From Acidimicrobiales bacterium (GTDB taxonomy: Bacteria > Actinomycetota > Acidimicrobiia > Acidimicrobiales > Poriferisodalaceae), in NCBI GenBank assembly GCA_041394185.1, contig JAWKIQ010000002.1, positions 806,001 through 870,000 of the forward strand: DNA of 64,000 nt, written 5' to 3'. Both the position numbers and the translations under genes were made by a program. Below the pieces are notes generated by a model. It searched no databases. It was not told the origin of the DNA and saw nothing but the letters and a program-made list of their open reading frames with translations. Every line of letters begins with the position of its first letter. Within the stretch, counting starts at the first letter, position 1. Below, piece by piece: positions 39,965-46,883 of the stretch.

Positions 39965-40132
39965 GTGGGCGGCAGACCGTTCGGCAACACGCGGAAACTG
40001 CCTAGTGGGCGCAACCAGGCGCCGCTGCTGGCACCTCGGCAAGCAGGTTCCCGCCGACACGACCTTCGCCACCAAGGCAGCCACCCGAGCCTGGCACTTG
40101 GCTCGCTTCGATCCGGGCGAGGCCACGACTAA
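39965..40132 (+). pseudogene. Tyrosine integrase N-terminal remnant, frameshifted
   Basis: From GTG 39965 the sequence reads MGGRPFGNTRKLPSGRNQA. At about 40015-40027 the homology continues in the next frame as RCWHLGKQVPADTTFATKA, then ATRAWHLARFDPGEAT. FGxxRKLPSGRxQA followed by TFATKAxAxxW is the usual N-terminal (arm-binding) pattern of actinobacterial phage and island integrases. The catalytic domain with the R-HxxR-Y residues is missing. The stretch on either side, 39874-39964 and 40133-40234, holds nothing I recognise. Confidence 0.65.
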
Positions 40133-40234
40133 CAACTTCACATACAAGTTGATTGATATGATCCAACAACTTGTTTGAGGAGCCAGACCTGGGCCAGTTG
40201 ACGCCTACGAGTCCGTTTCAACCCTGCACAGGCC

Positions 40235-40402
40235 TTGCCGTCGTCGATCTCCCTCGACCGGTGCAAGCTGATCAACGCGCTTGCCGCTCGCATCATCGCC
40301 ATGAGCCCCTCACGTCTGCGCGGCGTCGTAGACGGATACACCGCCAGTGGCAAGACCAGCTTCGGCACCAGACTTCGAGTCGACCCGGAGGCTCCTGCTC
40401 GA
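40235..40402 (+). pseudogene. P-loop (uridine-kinase-like) kinase N-terminal remnant
   Basis: LDRCKLINALAARIIAMSPS followed by VVDGYTASGKTSFGTRL matches the start of uridine-kinase-like P-loop proteins (Walker A GYTASGKTS). After about residue 48 the similarity stops and none of the later kinase motifs appear, so only the first quarter of such a gene remains. It lies inside the tRNA-Gly element. Confidence 0.5.
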
Positions 40403-40539
40403 ACCGTCCGGACCACTTGGGTCGGGGACGGTCGCTTTGTGTGGCCACGATCCGCTCACGGGGAGCCGAGGCCGAACGTCTGCACCGCGACCTGGCGGAT
40501 TCTGCTCGGGACGGTTCGAGGTTCTCCTAGGCTTCCGCC

Positions 40540-41370
40540 ATGGAAGTCGAGGTGGTGGTTGCGCACAGCGAGCGTGCGACGTTGCGTGTGGGCGAGGTCT
40601 TCCTGAAGGTCGACTCGGACCAGAACCGGATCGATGTAGAGGTCGAAGCAATGGGGTTGGCTCCGGTTCCCACACCTGAGGTGCTGTGGCGGAAGCCACC
40701 GGTGCTTACGCTCGCCGCAGCAGCAGGCCGACCGCTCGGTCATCTCGGTGATCCGTCCTCGGCGTCGACAGCTGCGTGGGTCGCTGCGGGTGCGGCGGTT
40801 CGGGCGCTGCATGACGCGCCGTTGCCGCCGTGGCCGGGGCGAGGGGTTGACGAAATAGCGGCGCGTCTCGAAGCAGAGAGTGAGTGGCTCACCGCCAACA
40901 ACGTGCTGCCCACGGCGGTCGTGAGACGGAATCGAGAGCTCGCCGAGAGGGTGTTGCGGACGTGGAAACCGTGCTTCATCCACGGCGACTTACAGGTCGA
41001 CCATGTCTTTGTGTCGGGCGACGAGGTGACTGCAATCATCGACTGGTCCGAAGCAGCCCAAGGCGACGCCCTCTATGACCTCGCGACGCTCACCCTCGGC
41101 TATCCCGAACGCCTCGACGATGTGATCGCCGGCTACGGAGCTGAGGTTGACCGTGAACTCGTCGCGGCGTGGTGGTCGCTGCGAAGCCTGTCGAACATTC
41201 GATGGCTGGTTGAACATGGGTTCGGCCCGATCGAAGCGATGCCCGAGGTTGGAGTGCTAATGCGCCAATGCTTCAGCACGCAGGTAGGGACCCCCGAACA
41301 GCGTCCGATCAGAAGCAGGTCCGCCGGTGCAGCCGGACGGGATACGACTACGAACTCGACCCCGCTGTAG
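40540..41370 (+). CDS. APH-fold phosphotransferase family protein
   Basis: Aminoglycoside/choline-kinase-like protein of up to 276 residues. The catalytic loop is FIHGDLQVDHVFV (H148, D150) and the metal motif is IIDWSEAAQGDALYD (D168). Homology-like sequence ends about residue 245; the last 30 residues are Arg/Ser/Thr-rich and could be a read-through tail. TAGGCT lies six bases before the ATG. Members include macrolide and aminoglycoside kinases, but many act on other small molecules, so no resistance is implied. Part of the tRNA-Gly element. Confidence 0.75.
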   Translation: MEVEVVVAHSERATLRVGEVFLKVDSDQNRIDVEVEAMGLAPVPTPEVLWRKPPVLTLAAAAGRPLGHLGDPSSASTAAWVAAGAAVRALHDAPLPPWPGRGVDEIAARLEAESEWLTANNVLPTAVVRRNRELAERVLRTWKPCFIHGDLQVDHVFVSGDEVTAIIDWSEAAQGDALYDLATLTLGYPERLDDVIAGYGAEVDRELVAAWWSLRSLSNIRWLVEHGFGPIEAMPEVGVLMRQCFSTQVGTPEQRPIRSRSAGAAGRDTTTNSTPL

Positions 41371-41443
41371 CCGCAGAACGTTGTGGTGATGACCAGCGCC
41401 GTGGTTGAGGTGATCTCCACCGAACTCGAGAACTCCGATACGC

Positions 41444-41935
41444 CTAAGTGCCAAGGTCAAAGAAGACCCCGACGTCGTCAGGATAAACCTGGACCCAGTC
41501 GCCGGATTCGCGCATGAACAGGACGAAGTGCTGCTCGGACATGTCTGGGTCCGGTCGCCTGGTCACTTCGATCCCGACAATGGGAAGGCGGTCGTGGAAT
41601 TGCATCTCGCCCAGCGAGAGCACAACAGCACCATTCGGGAACGACTCACCGGACAAGCGAAGTTCGGCGATCTCCTGGCCGGTCACGTAGGTGACGTCTC
41701 CAAGCTCTTGTTCGATGGCGGTACGGAGACCGGCACGATCCTCCAGTTGGAGCAAGACAGGTCGGTCCACATTCTCCGCCATGCTGACGATGGCTCGAAC
41801 AGCCAACTCTTCCGAGTCGGCCGCAGCGACGTCTCGGCAGTCCGATGTTCCGCTACACCCAGAAGCGGCCAGTAGGACGACAACAAGTGCCAAGACACGC
41901 CAGCCCGACCAGGCCTTCGGAACCGATCCACTCAT
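41444..41935 (-). CDS. Putative lipoprotein
   Basis: Unrecognised protein of 163 residues with a clear lipoprotein signal peptide: VLALVVVLLAASGC, lipid-bearing C27. The mature part is acidic with no known motif. Its start overlaps the stop of the cbrC-like gene by four bases. Cargo of the tRNA-Gly element. Confidence 0.7.
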   Translation of the reverse strand: MSGSVPKAWSGWRVLALVVVLLAASGCSGTSDCRDVAAADSEELAVRAIVSMAENVDRPVLLQLEDRAGLRTAIEQELGDVTYVTGQEIAELRLSGESFPNGAVVLSLGEMQFHDRLPIVGIEVTRRPDPDMSEQHFVLFMRESGDWVQVYPDDVGVFFDLGT

Positions 41936-42468
41936 GAAGCATCAACATGGGCGTCAAAGGCCCCGCAATGCAGGCAGCGGAATAGGTACGCAGAGAGGTC
42001 GGCATCGCGATACCACGAGCGGAGCAGCTCCTCACACTCTTCATCGGATTCGACCCATTCACGGGCAGAACGCCGGACAGCCTCGGTGGCCTCAGGTGGA
42101 AACTCGGAGAGCTCCGTCGTCCCTACCCGGCCGACGAACTCGCAAGCGTCATCGCAGTGAGTCCGCCAGCTGGGCTCTTGCCAGCCGGTGTAGCAGGGCG
42201 TCCGCGTCGTCACGACTTCCTGGATCTCAGCCCGAAGACCGAGAACTGCAAGTCGATCAAGAAAGCTGACACCGAGCTTCGCCGCCGCGGAGCCGTCATG
42301 GATGCACCACGGGCAGATCTTCTCCGGCTCGACCCGACCCAGGCCAGACACCGGTCCTTGGTATCAGTACTCGCGAGGCTGACCGCAGACAACACACGTG
42401 ATCTCTCGACTGACGATCGCCTCTTGTCGAACAGGGTCAGGAAAGCGGAAGGAAGGCAACTCGCTCAT
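41932..42468 (-). pseudogene. CbrC/UPF0167 family gene with in-frame stop
   Basis: From ATG 42468 the frame reads MSELPSFRFPDPVRQ, then ITCVVCGQPREY, a TGA stop at 42364-42366, then YQGPVSGLGRVEPEK, ICPWCIHDGSAAAKL and near the end LFRCLHCGAFDAH. Both sides of the TGA are family-like (zinc-type CxxC and CPWC, LFRCLHCG motifs) and in the same frame, so one nonsense change separates them. Length would be about 178 residues, near the usual size. E. coli CbrC is linked to colicin E2 tolerance. The shorter reading starting at GTG 42351 might still be made. Confidence 0.7.
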
Positions 42469-42586
42469 GGACCAGAAGAGTAGGGGCGCGCGGCGACTTC
42501 ACGCCTTCGGCTGCAAGCCCCTGCCTGCGCGATTGAGCCTTGTCCCGGGGCTTGGACGGCCCCCGTCGACACGGCAGACTGGCGTC

Positions 42587-42966
42587 TTGAAAGACCAGGT
42601 CCGAGCCATCTTCATCTTCGGCGACGGAGGGGTCAACGTCGAACCGAGCGTTTCGCAGGCGGCCGCGTTCATGGAGCCCATCGACATAGAGAACGGCGAG
42701 TACGAAGCCGTGATCGACGACACGGGACGGCAATACGAGGTGAAGGTTGTAAATGGTTCCACCCGCCTCGACCGACTGACGCGGTCGATCTCGATGGCCT
42801 CATGGAGCTGATACGGAACGACCCATTGGTCCGCTCATTCGTCGACACTGACCTCGAACACCCGTTGCAGGTCGCCGTGGCCATCTCCCGTTTGCAGTGG
42901 GAACACCGCTGGCCGCGGTGGCTGAGCCGCCGCCTCCACGGAGACCATCCACCAATCACCGAGTAA
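42587..42966 (+). pseudogene. Unknown gene, apparent frameshift
   Basis: The first half reads AIFIFGDGGVNVEPSVSQAA, then EPIDIENGEYEAVIDDTGRQ and YEVKVVNG. Near 42755-42790 the coherent sequence moves to another frame, DAVDLDGLMELIRNDPLVRS, then LEHPLQVAVAISRLQWEHRW, ending at TAA 42964-42966. The start is uncertain (TTG 42587 is one choice, with no ribosome-binding site). I do not recognise a function. Between 42967 and 43086 nothing is seen. Confidence 0.45.
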
Positions 42967-43086
42967 CTAAGCCGCCCAGTCCCAACACGGCCTCCGTGCC
43001 GGCTTCGGCTGCTGAGCCTCCTCAGCATCGACCGTAGCCTTGCCGACGAGTGTCAATCGGCGACAGTGACCATGAACACCGGCCTC

Positions 43087-43109
43087 CCTTAAACGTATTA
43101 CACTTAAGG
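43087..43109 (+). promoter_or_regulatory. Inverted repeat operator of the toxin-antitoxin pair
   Basis: CCTTAA, 11 bases, TTAAGG, with an AT-rich core containing TATTAC as a possible -10. It ends three bases before the toxin ATG, the position expected of a ribbon-helix-helix antitoxin's autoregulatory site. Confidence 0.55.
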
Positions 43110-43112
43110 CCG

Positions 43113-43364
43113 ATGGAGATCCATTCGTCGGCATATCGCCACGACCTCAACGACGAGCAGATCTCACACGCGTGGGAGAACGCACTTGGCTTCTACGACA
43201 TTGACCCCGAGGACGAACCGGCAAAGGGCCTCTGCATCGGGGCCGACACCGCTGGCAACCTTCTAGAACTGCTCTATCTCCAACTCGAAGACGACGACCT
43301 GATCATCCACGCCATGCCACTCCGACCCGTGTTCCGGGCCTACCTCACCGGAGAAGACTCATGA
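43113..43364 (+). CDS. Putative toxin of a type II toxin-antitoxin pair
   Basis: Protein of 83 residues: MEIHSSAYRHDLNDEQISHA, then ENALGFYD, a middle KGLCIGADTAGNLLELLYLQ and a C-terminal IIHAMPLRPVFRAYL. The pattern of an N-terminal His helix followed by a GxDxxGNLLEL strand and an IHAMPLR end matches small BrnT/RelE-like toxins found with ribbon-helix-helix partners in actinobacteria. It is presumably an RNase. The antitoxin gene overlaps its stop by four bases. A GTG at 43050 would add 21 residues, but that would run through the inverted repeat. Confidence 0.65.
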   Translation: MEIHSSAYRHDLNDEQISHAWENALGFYDIDPEDEPAKGLCIGADTAGNLLELLYLQLEDDDLIIHAMPLRPVFRAYLTGEDS

Positions 43365-43630
43365 CCCGACGCACCAAGACCGGCAAGACACTCACCGACA
43401 GCGAAATCGCCGCAATCGCCGACGACTTCGAGAACGCCGACTTCAACCCCGACGACATCGAGAAGATCAAGAAGACCCGACGGCGTTCACCACGCATCGG
43501 CGACACCAAGGCCGAGGTCCTGACGTTTCGCGCCCCATCCAGCTACAAGCACCGCATCAAGGAACGAGCCGACGCCGACGCCAAGTCCGAAAGCCAAGTG
43601 ATCCGAGACGCGCTCGACGCCTACCTCTGA
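43361..43630 (+). CDS. Ribbon-helix-helix antitoxin
   Basis: Protein of 89 residues. The acidic N-terminal half (about 1-45, likely toxin-binding) is followed by a ribbon-helix-helix DNA-binding half: AEVLTFRAPSSYKHRIKERA, then ESQVIRDALDAYL. The ATG overlaps the toxin stop (ATGA). The pair appears intact although most other genes of the element are broken. Confidence 0.75.
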   Translation: MTRRTKTGKTLTDSEIAAIADDFENADFNPDDIEKIKKTRRRSPRIGDTKAEVLTFRAPSSYKHRIKERADADAKSESQVIRDALDAYL

Positions 43631-43724
43631 GACATGCGCCCAAACTCCGACCGTCGAAGGCGCAAGATGCCGTCAATCACACAGAAGCATCCGTTCCGCT
43701 CGCTTCTGTTCGCGATTGGATAGT

Positions 43725-43782
43725 TGAGAACGCGGGTTCGATTCCCGTCATCCGCTCGCAAGCGAAAGCCCAGGTCAGGGGA
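43725..43782 (+). repeat. Right attachment repeat (attR)
   Basis: Copy of the 3' part of tRNA-Gly and its downstream flank, matching 39817-39873: 26 identical bases, then one substitution and one inserted base through GTCAGGGGA. The 5' half of a tRNA is absent, so this is a displaced 3' end and not a tRNA gene. Confidence 0.85.
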
Positions 43783-44226
43783 TCAGGGCCGGGTACCGCA
43801 GGTCATCGGCCGCAGGACTTCGCTTCGATTGTTGGAGGTCGGAGCTGGAGAACCATCGCTACGGCTGCTCGCTCTCCTGAATCTCACCCCGGTCAGGTTC
43901 GAACCCATCGAGTCAGCTCTATGCCGTCCGCGGGCGCGTTTCGTCACTTTGAGCGACGAGACGTCCGAGCTTCGTCACTCTATGTAGAGCAAGTCCGCCT
44001 GCGGGCGCGCTTTCTCACTGTGAGCGGTGATGGGACAGAACATGGTCACGTTTTGTGCAACGGCTTTGAAGATCGACGATCGACCGTTCCGGCTGATCAC
44101 AACTCCTGGACCGTCACACAACTGACCAAGCCCAGCTTCTGGGGGCACCGGCCACCCGCAAGCCCCTGAACTCGCCCAGGCATAGATCCTGGAGCAAGCT
44201 GACGGTCGTCAGCCCGAGGAGAAGCC
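43783..44226 (+). other. Non-coding stretch after the element, with an imperfect repeat
   Basis: No gene supported. Two related segments, 43926-43960 and 43993-44030, share GTCCGC, GGGCGCG, a TCACT...GAGCG inner hairpin and a final GA(C/T)GA-like end. Their origin is unknown; they could be remnants of an extragenic repeat. Confidence 0.4.
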
Positions 44227-44904
44227 ATGACGAACTCACTGCGCGACGACGAGCGCATCAGGTCCACGCTGGACCGGCTCTACGCAGCCAACGATGCCCA
44301 AGAAGCCGACAACCAGCGGTGGCTGAGCGGTGAGGGAAGCCGGTCCACGATCGGAACCGAAGCCGAGGTCGAGGCCGGACGAGCCTTCTGGGCGGACAAG
44401 TACGTGGCGCTAGATCGAGACAAGGCCGAGCTTTGTTATCTGCTGTGCCGGATGCGTGGGGCCCGGCGAATCGTCGAGGCGGGCACCTCGTTCGGTGTAT
44501 CGACGTTGTTTCTCGCCACCGCTGTTCGCGACAACGGTGGCGGGGTTGTGATCGGGACCGAACGTGAGACCGAGAAGGTTGCGGTCGCTCGACAGAACTT
44601 CGAGTCCGCCGGTGTGTCCGACCTCATCGAGCTGCGCGAGGGTGATCTCAGGCAGACGCTCGGCCCTGATGACGGACCGGTCGACTTGCTGCTGCTGGAC
44701 ATCTGGGTTGCCATGGTGCCCGCCACCGTCGAACTCGTCGCTCCCCGCATTCCCGTCGGAGGCGTCATCATCGCCGACAACACGATCACACGCCGAGCCG
44801 ATTACGAGGGACTGTTCAACTTCCTGGATGACCCCAGTAACGGCTTCACCACCATGACGCTCCCCATGAGCAACGGGCTCGAAATGGCCGTCCGGACGAC
44901 TTGA
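44227..44904 (+). CDS. SAM-dependent O-methyltransferase-like protein
   Basis: Class I methyltransferase of 225 residues of the MdmC/catechol O-methyltransferase type: SAM-binding IVEAGTSFGVSTLFLATAV, IGTERETEKVAVARQNFESA (motif II Glu), then LLLLDIWVAM and VIIADNTI. Substrate unknown. It is directly upstream of an ArsR-family regulator and a SRPBCC gene, which may form a separate operon with its own operator. Confidence 0.82.
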   Translation: MTNSLRDDERIRSTLDRLYAANDAQEADNQRWLSGEGSRSTIGTEAEVEAGRAFWADKYVALDRDKAELCYLLCRMRGARRIVEAGTSFGVSTLFLATAVRDNGGGVVIGTERETEKVAVARQNFESAGVSDLIELREGDLRQTLGPDDGPVDLLLLDIWVAMVPATVELVAPRIPVGGVIIADNTITRRADYEGLFNFLDDPSNGFTTMTLPMSNGLEMAVRTT

Positions 44905-44921
44905 ACATCCCCGGAGGTTGC

Positions 44922-44937
44922 ATTCCTCTAGGGGAAT
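44922..44937 (+). promoter_or_regulatory. Palindrome upstream of the ArsR-family gene
   Basis: ATTCCTCTAGGGGAAT, an almost perfect palindrome, eight bases before the TTG start. It is placed like an autoregulatory operator of the ArsR-type repressor. Confidence 0.5.
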
Positions 44938-44944
44938 ATGTACC

Positions 44945-45301
44945 TTGCTGAGCGTGATCGACACCGCTCTCGTCCTCGACGCCGTGGGCGAGCCAAACCG
45001 CCGCCATCTGTTGCAGCTGCTGCACCACCAACGCGAGTCGACCGTGTCCGAGCTCGTCGACGCCTCGGGCCTGCGGCAACCCCAGGTATCGAAGCACCTC
45101 AAGGTCTTGACTCGCGCGTCGCTCGTCTCGGCCCGAACCGACGGCCGCTATCGCCGCTATCGCCTCGACGGGCGAGGGTTGCAGGCCGCACACGACTGGT
45201 TTGCTTCCTTCGAGGACGTCTGGCAAGCCCGTTTCGACACCTTGGACGAACTCGTTTCCAACGACACCGAATCCAGCGCCTCCCAGGAGAACCGCACATG
45301 A
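44945..45301 (+). CDS. ArsR-family transcriptional regulator
   Basis: Winged-helix repressor of about 118 residues: LDAVGEPNRRHLLQLLHHQ, then VSELVDASGLRQPQVSKHLK (recognition helix) and RRYRLDGRGL. No Cys pair for metal is present, so this is the non-metal branch that is often paired with a SRPBCC/AHSA1 gene, as here. TTG 44945 or GTG 44954 are both possible starts. Its stop overlaps the next ATG (ATGA). Confidence 0.85.
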   Translation: MLSVIDTALVLDAVGEPNRRHLLQLLHHQRESTVSELVDASGLRQPQVSKHLKVLTRASLVSARTDGRYRRYRLDGRGLQAAHDWFASFEDVWQARFDTLDELVSNDTESSASQENRT

Positions 45302-45834
45302 CCGACCACAGCACCCCAACCGACCTGTCGACCCTCGATGCCCGAAGAGGATCGGCCAAGATCGAGCTGAACGAGGACGGTTCGTCGTATCGGTGCGTCC
45401 GGGTGTTCGGCGCCCCGCCCGATCGCGTCTTCCGGGCCTTCACCGATCCGGCCGACCTGCGCATCTGGTTCCCGTCGGCCGCTCCTGCCGGTTCGGAGAT
45501 GACCGTATGCGAGTCAGACCCCGTCGAAGGCGGCCGCTACCACTACGCCATGGTCATCCCCGGCTTCGGATCGATGGCCTGGTACGGCACCTACACCCAC
45601 ATCGACCGACCCGCTCGACTCGACGCCGACGAGTGGTTCGTGATGGGCGACGCCGATCCGACCGGCCCGGCGACCGTCCAGACGTTGACTTTCGAGCCGA
45701 CCGGCGACGGGTTCACGCTGATGACGATGCAGGTCGACCTGCCCGACCCCGAGGATCCCGAGACGTTCATGGAGCAGTCGGCAGCCGGCCTCACCAGCTC
45801 GCTGGCCACGCTTGACGAACTGGTGTCGACCTGA
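45298..45834 (+). CDS. SRPBCC (AHSA1-like) domain protein
   Basis: Protein of 178 residues with the START-like fold of the Aha1/polyketide-cyclase family: VFGAPPDRVFRAFTDPADLR, then WFP, GGRYHYAM and TLTFEPTGDGFTLM. It is translationally coupled to the ArsR regulator. Such pairs are common and may sense and bind a hydrophobic ligand, but no ligand can be named. Confidence 0.85.
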   Translation: MTDHSTPTDLSTLDARRGSAKIELNEDGSSYRCVRVFGAPPDRVFRAFTDPADLRIWFPSAAPAGSEMTVCESDPVEGGRYHYAMVIPGFGSMAWYGTYTHIDRPARLDADEWFVMGDADPTGPATVQTLTFEPTGDGFTLMTMQVDLPDPEDPETFMEQSAAGLTSSLATLDELVST

Positions 45835-45878
45835 CCGCCCACGCTCCTGAGGCGAGGCGGTGAAGTAGGGTCCGCCGC

Positions 45879-46805
45879 ATGGAGAATCGGCCGGGCGCAC
45901 TAGCAGCAATTGGAAGGACCCCGGTCGCAAGGCTGTCGTCGTTTGGCGGACCCGAGGCGGCGGAGATCTGGGTCAAACTCGAGGCGGCCAATCCAACAGG
46001 CTCGTACAAGGACCGCATGGCCCTCGCCATGATCGAAGGAGCAGAGGCAAGGGGTGAGCTGCAACCCGGCCAGACCGTCGTCGAGTACACGGGCGGATCA
46101 ACGGGGAGTTCGCTCGCCTTCGTCTGCAGCATCAAGGGCTACCCACTGCGGATTGTGCCCTCGAACGCGTTCGCCGAGGAAAAGCTCCTGACCATGCGCG
46201 CCTTTGGTGCCGACCTCGAACTGATCCACAGCGACGAAGGTATTCATCCCGCCCTGATCCCACAGATGCAGGCTCGCGCGGCCGAGATCGTCGAGCAGGA
46301 GGGCGCCTTTCCCACGGATCAGTTCAACAACCTCGACACACTGGACGGCTATCTGCAGATCGGCCGTGAGCTGGTCGAACAGATCGACGGCGAGATCCAC
46401 GGCCTGGCCGTCTATGTGGGTGTCGGTGGCGCGTACATCGGAACGAGCCGCCCAATCAGCGAGCGTTGGCCCGACGTCATCCGCACCGTCGTCGAGCCCG
46501 AAGAATCCGCCGTCATCGCAGGACGGCCAGCTGGAAGCCACATGATCGAAGGCGGTGGGGTCGGCTTTGTCCCGCCACTCATCACACCCGACACCTACGA
46601 CCGGCTCGACGCGGTGAGCACCCAAGATGCCTTCGCGGCCGCTCGCGAGCTGGCCAGGGTCGAGGGGGTCTGGACCGGCCCCAGCGGTGGTGCCAGCATC
46701 CTCGCGGCCGCTCGCCTTGCCAGGGAACTCGGACCCGGACACCGTGTCGTCTCGCTTCAGCCCGACTCGGGACTCAAATACTTGAACGGCCCTCTGTACA
46801 GGTGA
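45879..46805 (+). CDS. Cysteine-synthase-like PLP enzyme
   Basis: Fold-type II PLP enzyme of 308 residues. The PLP lysine is K44 in NPTGSYKDRMA, and the phosphate/substrate loop is EYTGGSTGSS. The SYKDR form with a GVGGAYIGT glycine loop resembles cysteine synthase/cystathionine beta-synthase-like enzymes. The exact substrate is open. TAGGGT lies seven bases before the ATG, suggesting a leaderless transcript. Confidence 0.8.
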   Translation: MENRPGALAAIGRTPVARLSSFGGPEAAEIWVKLEAANPTGSYKDRMALAMIEGAEARGELQPGQTVVEYTGGSTGSSLAFVCSIKGYPLRIVPSNAFAEEKLLTMRAFGADLELIHSDEGIHPALIPQMQARAAEIVEQEGAFPTDQFNNLDTLDGYLQIGRELVEQIDGEIHGLAVYVGVGGAYIGTSRPISERWPDVIRTVVEPEESAVIAGRPAGSHMIEGGGVGFVPPLITPDTYDRLDAVSTQDAFAAARELARVEGVWTGPSGGASILAAARLARELGPGHRVVSLQPDSGLKYLNGPLYR

Positions 46806-46883
46806 ACTCGGAACGACCTCGAACGCACCTTCAATTCCTGGTGCGGCTATGTTCGGCCGAGCAGTCCCCGCAACACTGAGGCG

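Larger units (their letters stand above)
39817..43782 (+). mobile_element. Decayed integrative element in tRNA-Gly(CCC)
   Basis: About 4 kb bounded by direct repeats of the tRNA 3' end. Inside the left end is a remnant of a tyrosine-integrase N-terminus, then a kinase remnant, a phosphotransferase, a lipoprotein, a cbrC-like pseudogene, a frameshifted unknown gene and a toxin-antitoxin pair next to the right end. This is the expected anatomy of a tRNA-integrated island. No complete integrase remains, so it should be immobile on its own. The interpretation rests on the repeats and the integrase remnant together. Confidence 0.75.

Noticed and set aside
39792..40178. A 128-codon open frame beginning inside tRNA-Gly
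   Set aside because: Its first part translates the tRNA itself; only a short internal piece resembles an integrase and it belongs to a frameshifted remnant.
42364..42366. The TGA in the cbrC-like gene as a selenocysteine codon
   Set aside because: Relatives do not have Cys at that position as far as I recall, and no SECIS-like hairpin stands out just downstream.
43721..43760. A second tRNA-Gly gene at the right repeat
   Set aside because: Only the T-arm and acceptor 3' strand are present; the D-arm, anticodon arm and 5' acceptor strand are missing.
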